A DNA stretch of 25,552 nucleotides from Bordetella parapertussis (GTDB taxonomy: Bacteria; Pseudomonadota; Gammaproteobacteria; Burkholderiales; Burkholderiaceae_C): contig CAMCTC010000069.1 in the NCBI GenBank assembly GCA_945878355.1, positions 1 to 25,552 of the forward strand. The letters are read 5' to 3'. The position numbers and the translations under genes were made by a program. Of the stretch, positions 23,004-25,552 are shown piece after piece (within the stretch, counting starts at the first letter, position 1; every line of letters starts with the position of its first letter). The notes below the pieces were generated by a model. The model worked only from the letters and a program-made list of their open reading frames with translations, was not told where the DNA came from and did not search any database.

Positions 23004-23906
23004 ATGCTGAAGAACGTCACGCTCCTCCCAGCCGAGCTGAATGGCAAGACAACCTGGAGACTCTTGGGCCCAGACGGGATGCCTCAGGAGTCCTTCGGAG
23101 TGTTCGCCGACTCGCTGATTCGCAAGCACCCGCTCAACACCCGGCGCAGCTACTGCCGCCACCTAGCCGAGTTCTTTGACTATCTCCACGAGGCGTCGAT
23201 GGCTTTGCAGGCCGACGATTCGCGGATCAAGCTGACCCGCCTGATGCTCCGGGAGATCGTCGAGGCCTTCGACCAGTACCTCGTGCTGGGGGACTCCTCG
23301 GGCAATCGAGTCGCGCAGCTTGTCAACGCGACGAAGCCGTCGCCCATGCATGCGCCGGCCACGTCGGCTTTGATGCATGCGCCGCTGCGCAAGTTCTTGG
23401 CGCTCTCCGAGCAACTGCGCAAAGAAATGGCGGAAATGGCCCGAGAAGGACTCAGGCCCAGCGGGACCGTTGATGAAGCGCCACTGCTCCCAGGCATGGG
23501 CGCACTAGAAACGGTGTCCGGCCACCAGCGTACAGCGATGTCCGCCACCTCCATGATCTCTGGCGTGATCTCCGGCGGACCGAGGCTTCTTCGCCGGTCG
23601 ATCCTGCCGACGGTCTCGCCACAGGTTCCTTATGCAGAGGACCGCGCCTTCCCGTTCGACGCCGTCGCGAACTTCATCGACGAATTGCCCGCCTACCGAG
23701 ACAAAGCGCTGTACGCCATGCTGGCCGCCAGCGGCGCTCGCATGAGCGAAGGCCTACAGTTGCTCTTCGATGACGTCGACGTCAATGAGGGGTCGGTTGC
23801 GCTGCGAAGCCCGCGATTGCGGGCCTCCCACCCCAGTTACCTCGCACTGAGCCCAACGGAGCGCGAAAGGCTTGCGTGGAAGGGTCGGACGACAGAGAGC
23901 CCCCCG
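23004..23906 (+). pseudogene. tyrosine recombinase, C-terminus removed by IS insertion
   Basis: Site-specific recombinase fragment of about 300 residues beginning MLKNVTLLPAELNGKTTWRL (TTG at 22995 and GTG at 22998 are alternative starts; no clear ribosome site). The N-terminal half has the helical core-binding pattern (KHPLNTRRSYCRHLAEFFDY). The catalytic domain begins at RAFPFDAVANFIDELPAYRD and shows the first catalytic Arg in MLAASGARMSEGLQLLFDDV. The His-x-x-Arg, His and Tyr of the active site are missing because the frame enters the IS element near 23906. The frame then continues without a stop into IS OrfA. It starts 140 bases after tRNA-Arg, the usual place for the integrase of a tRNA-targeting island, so it probably drove the integration reflected in the tRNA duplication. 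Confidence 0.85.
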
Positions 23907-23963
23907 TGCCAACATGACCTGCTGCATCTACCCCCTGAGAAATCAGTGAGCAACGAGGTAGGT

Positions 23964-24470
23964 ATGACAATCAAGCAACAACCCAAGGAATCGATGCACG
24001 CAGTCAAGAGTTTGTCCGATCCTGGCGCATCGCAAGGAGCCCGTAGGGCGACTGAAGATGCGCCAGGATCGGCGGCGCAGGACGCCCGGCCCGGTGCCCA
24101 CTCCGAGGTCGTGGTTCGCGCTCAGCGGCGGAAGTTCTCCAACGCCGACAAACGCAGGATCTTGGAGGCCGCCGACCGCTGTACCAAGCCCGGCGAAGTC
24201 GGCGCTCTGATGCGCCGCGAAGGTGTCTATTCATCTTCATTGAGCACATGGAGGCGCCAGCGCGAGACCGCCGACCTGGCCGCGTTGGCCCCGCAAAAGC
24301 GTGGACCCAAGGTCGACCCTAACCGTGCCGAGACGCTGCATATCGCCCAGCTCACCCGCGAGCGCGACAGCCTCAAGAGTCGTCTTGACAAGGCGCTGCT
24401 GGTGATCGACGTTCAAAAAAAACTGGCCGCCTTGCTGGGCAGTCCGATCGACAGCACCGACTCGCTGTGA
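23964..24470 (+). CDS. IS3-family transposase OrfA
   Basis: A 168-residue DNA-binding subunit starting MTIKQQPKESMHAVKSLSDP, with GAGG 5 bases before the ATG at 23964. After a polar N-terminal region, residues about 55-100 form the helix-turn-helix (RRKFSNADKRRILEAADRCT, EVGALMRREGVYSSSLSTWR) that recognises the IS ends. Residues about 125-160 form a leucine-zipper-like coil (LHIAQLTRERDSLKSRLDKA) for oligomerisation. The TGA stop shares a base with the OrfB ATG. Because the recombinase frame upstream is in phase, a 491-codon fused frame also exists. Confidence 0.92.
   Translation: MTIKQQPKESMHAVKSLSDPGASQGARRATEDAPGSAAQDARPGAHSEVVVRAQRRKFSNADKRRILEAADRCTKPGEVGALMRREGVYSSSLSTWRRQRETADLAALAPQKRGPKVDPNRAETLHIAQLTRERDSLKSRLDKALLVIDVQKKLAALLGSPIDSTDSL
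24416..24422 (+). promoter_or_regulatory. programmed -1 frameshift slippery site (A AAA AAA)
   Basis: An A8 run at 24415-24422 contains A_AAA_AAA in the correct OrfA phase, 45 bases before the OrfA stop. OrfB is in the -1 frame and is open from this point, so a shift gives an OrfAB fusion, the usual IS3 transposase. Confidence 0.75.
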
Positions 24471-25519
24471 TGGCCGCAGTGCACGAACTCAGTCACGCGC
24501 TGGGTGCGGGCGCGGCCTGTCGCGTGCTGGGCCTGCCACGCGGGGCTTCGGCTCGCCACAGGGCTCAGATGCAGCGCCAAGCCATGGTCGGGCCGATGCC
24601 CGCCCGCCCGGCTCGGCCAAAGCCGGCATTGGCGTTCAGCGACCAGGAGAACGTTGCGCTGCTGGCCACCCTCAACAGCGAGCGTTTCGCCGACACGGCG
24701 CCCGCAGCAGTGCACGCCATGCTGCTCGACGAGGGTCGCTACCTCGGCTCGGTGCGCACCATGTACCGGCTGCTGGCGGCCAACGGCGGCGCTGTCGAGC
24801 GGCGTAACCAACTCGTCCATCCGGCCTACACCAAGCCCGAGTTGTTGGCCGTCGCGCCCAACCAGGTCTGGTCGTGGGACATCACGAAATTGAAGGCGCA
24901 AGCCAAGTGGACCTGCTTCCATCTCTATGTGATCCTCGACATCTTCAGCCGTCATGTGGTGGGCTGGCTGCTGGCCGACCGGGAGTGCGCCAACTTGGCC
25001 GAGCAACTGATCGCCGACAGCGTGGCCCGCCACAACGTCGAACGCGGCACGCTCACGCTGCATGCTGATCGGGGCGCGGCCATGCGCTCCAAGACGGTGG
25101 CTGAGTTGCTGGTCGATCTTGACATCACCAAGAGCCACAGCAGGCCTTATGTCTCGGACGACAACCCGTACTCGGAATCGCAGTTCAAGACGATGAAGTA
25201 CAGGCCTGATTTCCCGGCGCGGTTCGGCTGCATCGAGGATGCGCGGGCCCACTGCCGGACCTTCTTCGCCTGGTACAACGCGCAGCACAGGCATTCGGGC
25301 ATCGGCTACATGACGCCCGATAACGTCCATTACGGACACGCCCAGGCGCTGCGAGAGGTTCGCCAAGCCACGCTCGATCGCGCGTTCCTGGCATTCCCCA
25401 AGCGATTCAAAGGTCGCCGACCACAACCCCATGCGCTGCCCACAGCCGTCTGGATCAACCCACCGCCATCGGAGACTGTCGCCCAGAATACGCCAGAGAC
25501 TTGCACAGTAAATTCATAA
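24470..25519 (+). CDS. IS3-family transposase OrfB (DDE integrase catalytic domain)
   Basis: A 349-residue catalytic subunit from the ATG at 24470 (a GTG codon precedes it). The N-terminal 100 residues hold an HTH_21-like helical region (AAVHAMLLDEGRYLGSVRTM). The rve/DDE core has Asp in VWSWDITKLK, Asp in LTLHADRGAAM and, about 35 residues further on, Glu in DNPYSESQFKTMKYRPDFP, then the family tail FAWYNAQHRHSGIGYMTP. All three metal ligands are present. It is expressed as an OrfAB fusion through the A8 slippage site or separately through the overlapping TGATG stop-start. Carboxy-terminal residues (WINPPPSETVAQ) are normal for this group. It ends about 25 bases before the right inverted repeat. 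Confidence 0.95.
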   Translation: MAAVHELSHALGAGAACRVLGLPRGASARHRAQMQRQAMVGPMPARPARPKPALAFSDQENVALLATLNSERFADTAPAAVHAMLLDEGRYLGSVRTMYRLLAANGGAVERRNQLVHPAYTKPELLAVAPNQVWSWDITKLKAQAKWTCFHLYVILDIFSRHVVGWLLADRECANLAEQLIADSVARHNVERGTLTLHADRGAAMRSKTVAELLVDLDITKSHSRPYVSDDNPYSESQFKTMKYRPDFPARFGCIEDARAHCRTFFAWYNAQHRHSGIGYMTPDNVHYGHAQALREVRQATLDRAFLAFPKRFKGRRPQPHALPTAVWINPPPSETVAQNTPETCTVNS

Positions 25520-25552
25520 CGAAAGATGCAGCAAAGTCATTGACACGTTCCG

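Larger units (their letters stand above)
23907..25545 (+). mobile_element. IS3-family insertion sequence
   Basis: About 1.64 kb with OrfA and OrfB. The ends are imperfect inverted repeats: the left reads TGCCAACATGACCTGCTGCA and the complement of the right reads TGTCAATGACTTTGCTGCAT, sharing TGnCAA, TGAC and TGCTGCATCT with short gaps. The terminal TG...CA suits the family. Only a 2-base CG is common to both flanks, so exact ends and target duplication are uncertain, and the right end could differ by some bases. Both ORFs appear intact, so the element may be active. It interrupts the tyrosine recombinase. Confidence 0.8.

Noticed and set aside
1..25552. CRISPR arrays, rRNA genes, riboswitches
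   Set aside because: No regularly spaced repeat-spacer pattern, rRNA-like sequence or recognisable riboswitch aptamer was seen on either strand.

Overview
The window is GC-rich DNA from what looks like a betaproteobacterium of the Burkholderiales (Leptothrix/Rubrivivax/Sphaerotilus-like). The basis is the glnA - small secreted protein - ntrB - ntrC order, an rlmB-upp pair, an H-NS-type protein with the KY..ATG.SWSGRG..P.W DNA-binding tail, and betaproteobacterial-style proteins throughout. No taxonomic marker is present, so this is an inference.

Layout. (1) Positions 1 to about 6800 are accessory: sparse, both strands, much decayed DNA. They hold a secreted S1/P1 nuclease cut by the window edge, a cluster of TTTAAA motifs with a PIN-toxin-like fragment, a small alpha/beta hydrolase, an H-NS paralogue, a decayed ADP-ribosylglycohydrolase tail directly upstream of an uncharacterised protein with a macro-domain-like C-terminus, a 1.3 kb gene-poor stretch with a strong hairpin and 13-bp tandem repeats, a tyrosine recombinase, and a frameshifted AbiEii-like remnant. 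A double GGGGGTA motif at 6775-6798 marks the end of this part. (2) Positions 6850 to 22552 are compact core chromosome, almost all minus strand: exodeoxyribonuclease III (plus strand, convergent with ntrC), the nitrogen-regulation block ntrC/ntrB/glnA with a recognisable sigma-54 promoter and NtrC boxes, a CinA-type protein, an EI24 membrane protein, an overlapping trio (sterol desaturase, polysaccharide deacetylase, YVTN propeller), a TIGR00266/AIM24 protein, an rlmB-upp-MFS run, an enoyl-CoA hydratase and an HGSNAT-type acyltransferase. (3) Positions 22680 to the end are a second accessory junction: a partial and a nearly complete tRNA-Arg(TCT) in tandem, a strong terminator, a tyrosine recombinase cut short by an IS3-family element, and that IS element up to the window edge.

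How the genes work together. NtrB senses nitrogen status with PII and phosphorylates NtrC. NtrC with sigma-54 should activate glnA from the promoter at 12561-12580, using boxes at 12653-12669 and probably 12700-12716. GlnA makes glutamine and carries the adenylylation tyrosine. The two accessory flanks each carry a tyrosine recombinase and fragments of toxin or ADP-ribose-related genes, which is typical of island traffic around a core segment. The items most worth following are the ADP-ribose-related pair near 2641-3889, the hairpin/repeat region upstream of the 5173 recombinase, the tandem tRNA-Arg junction, and the in-frame fusion of a recombinase to an IS3 OrfA.
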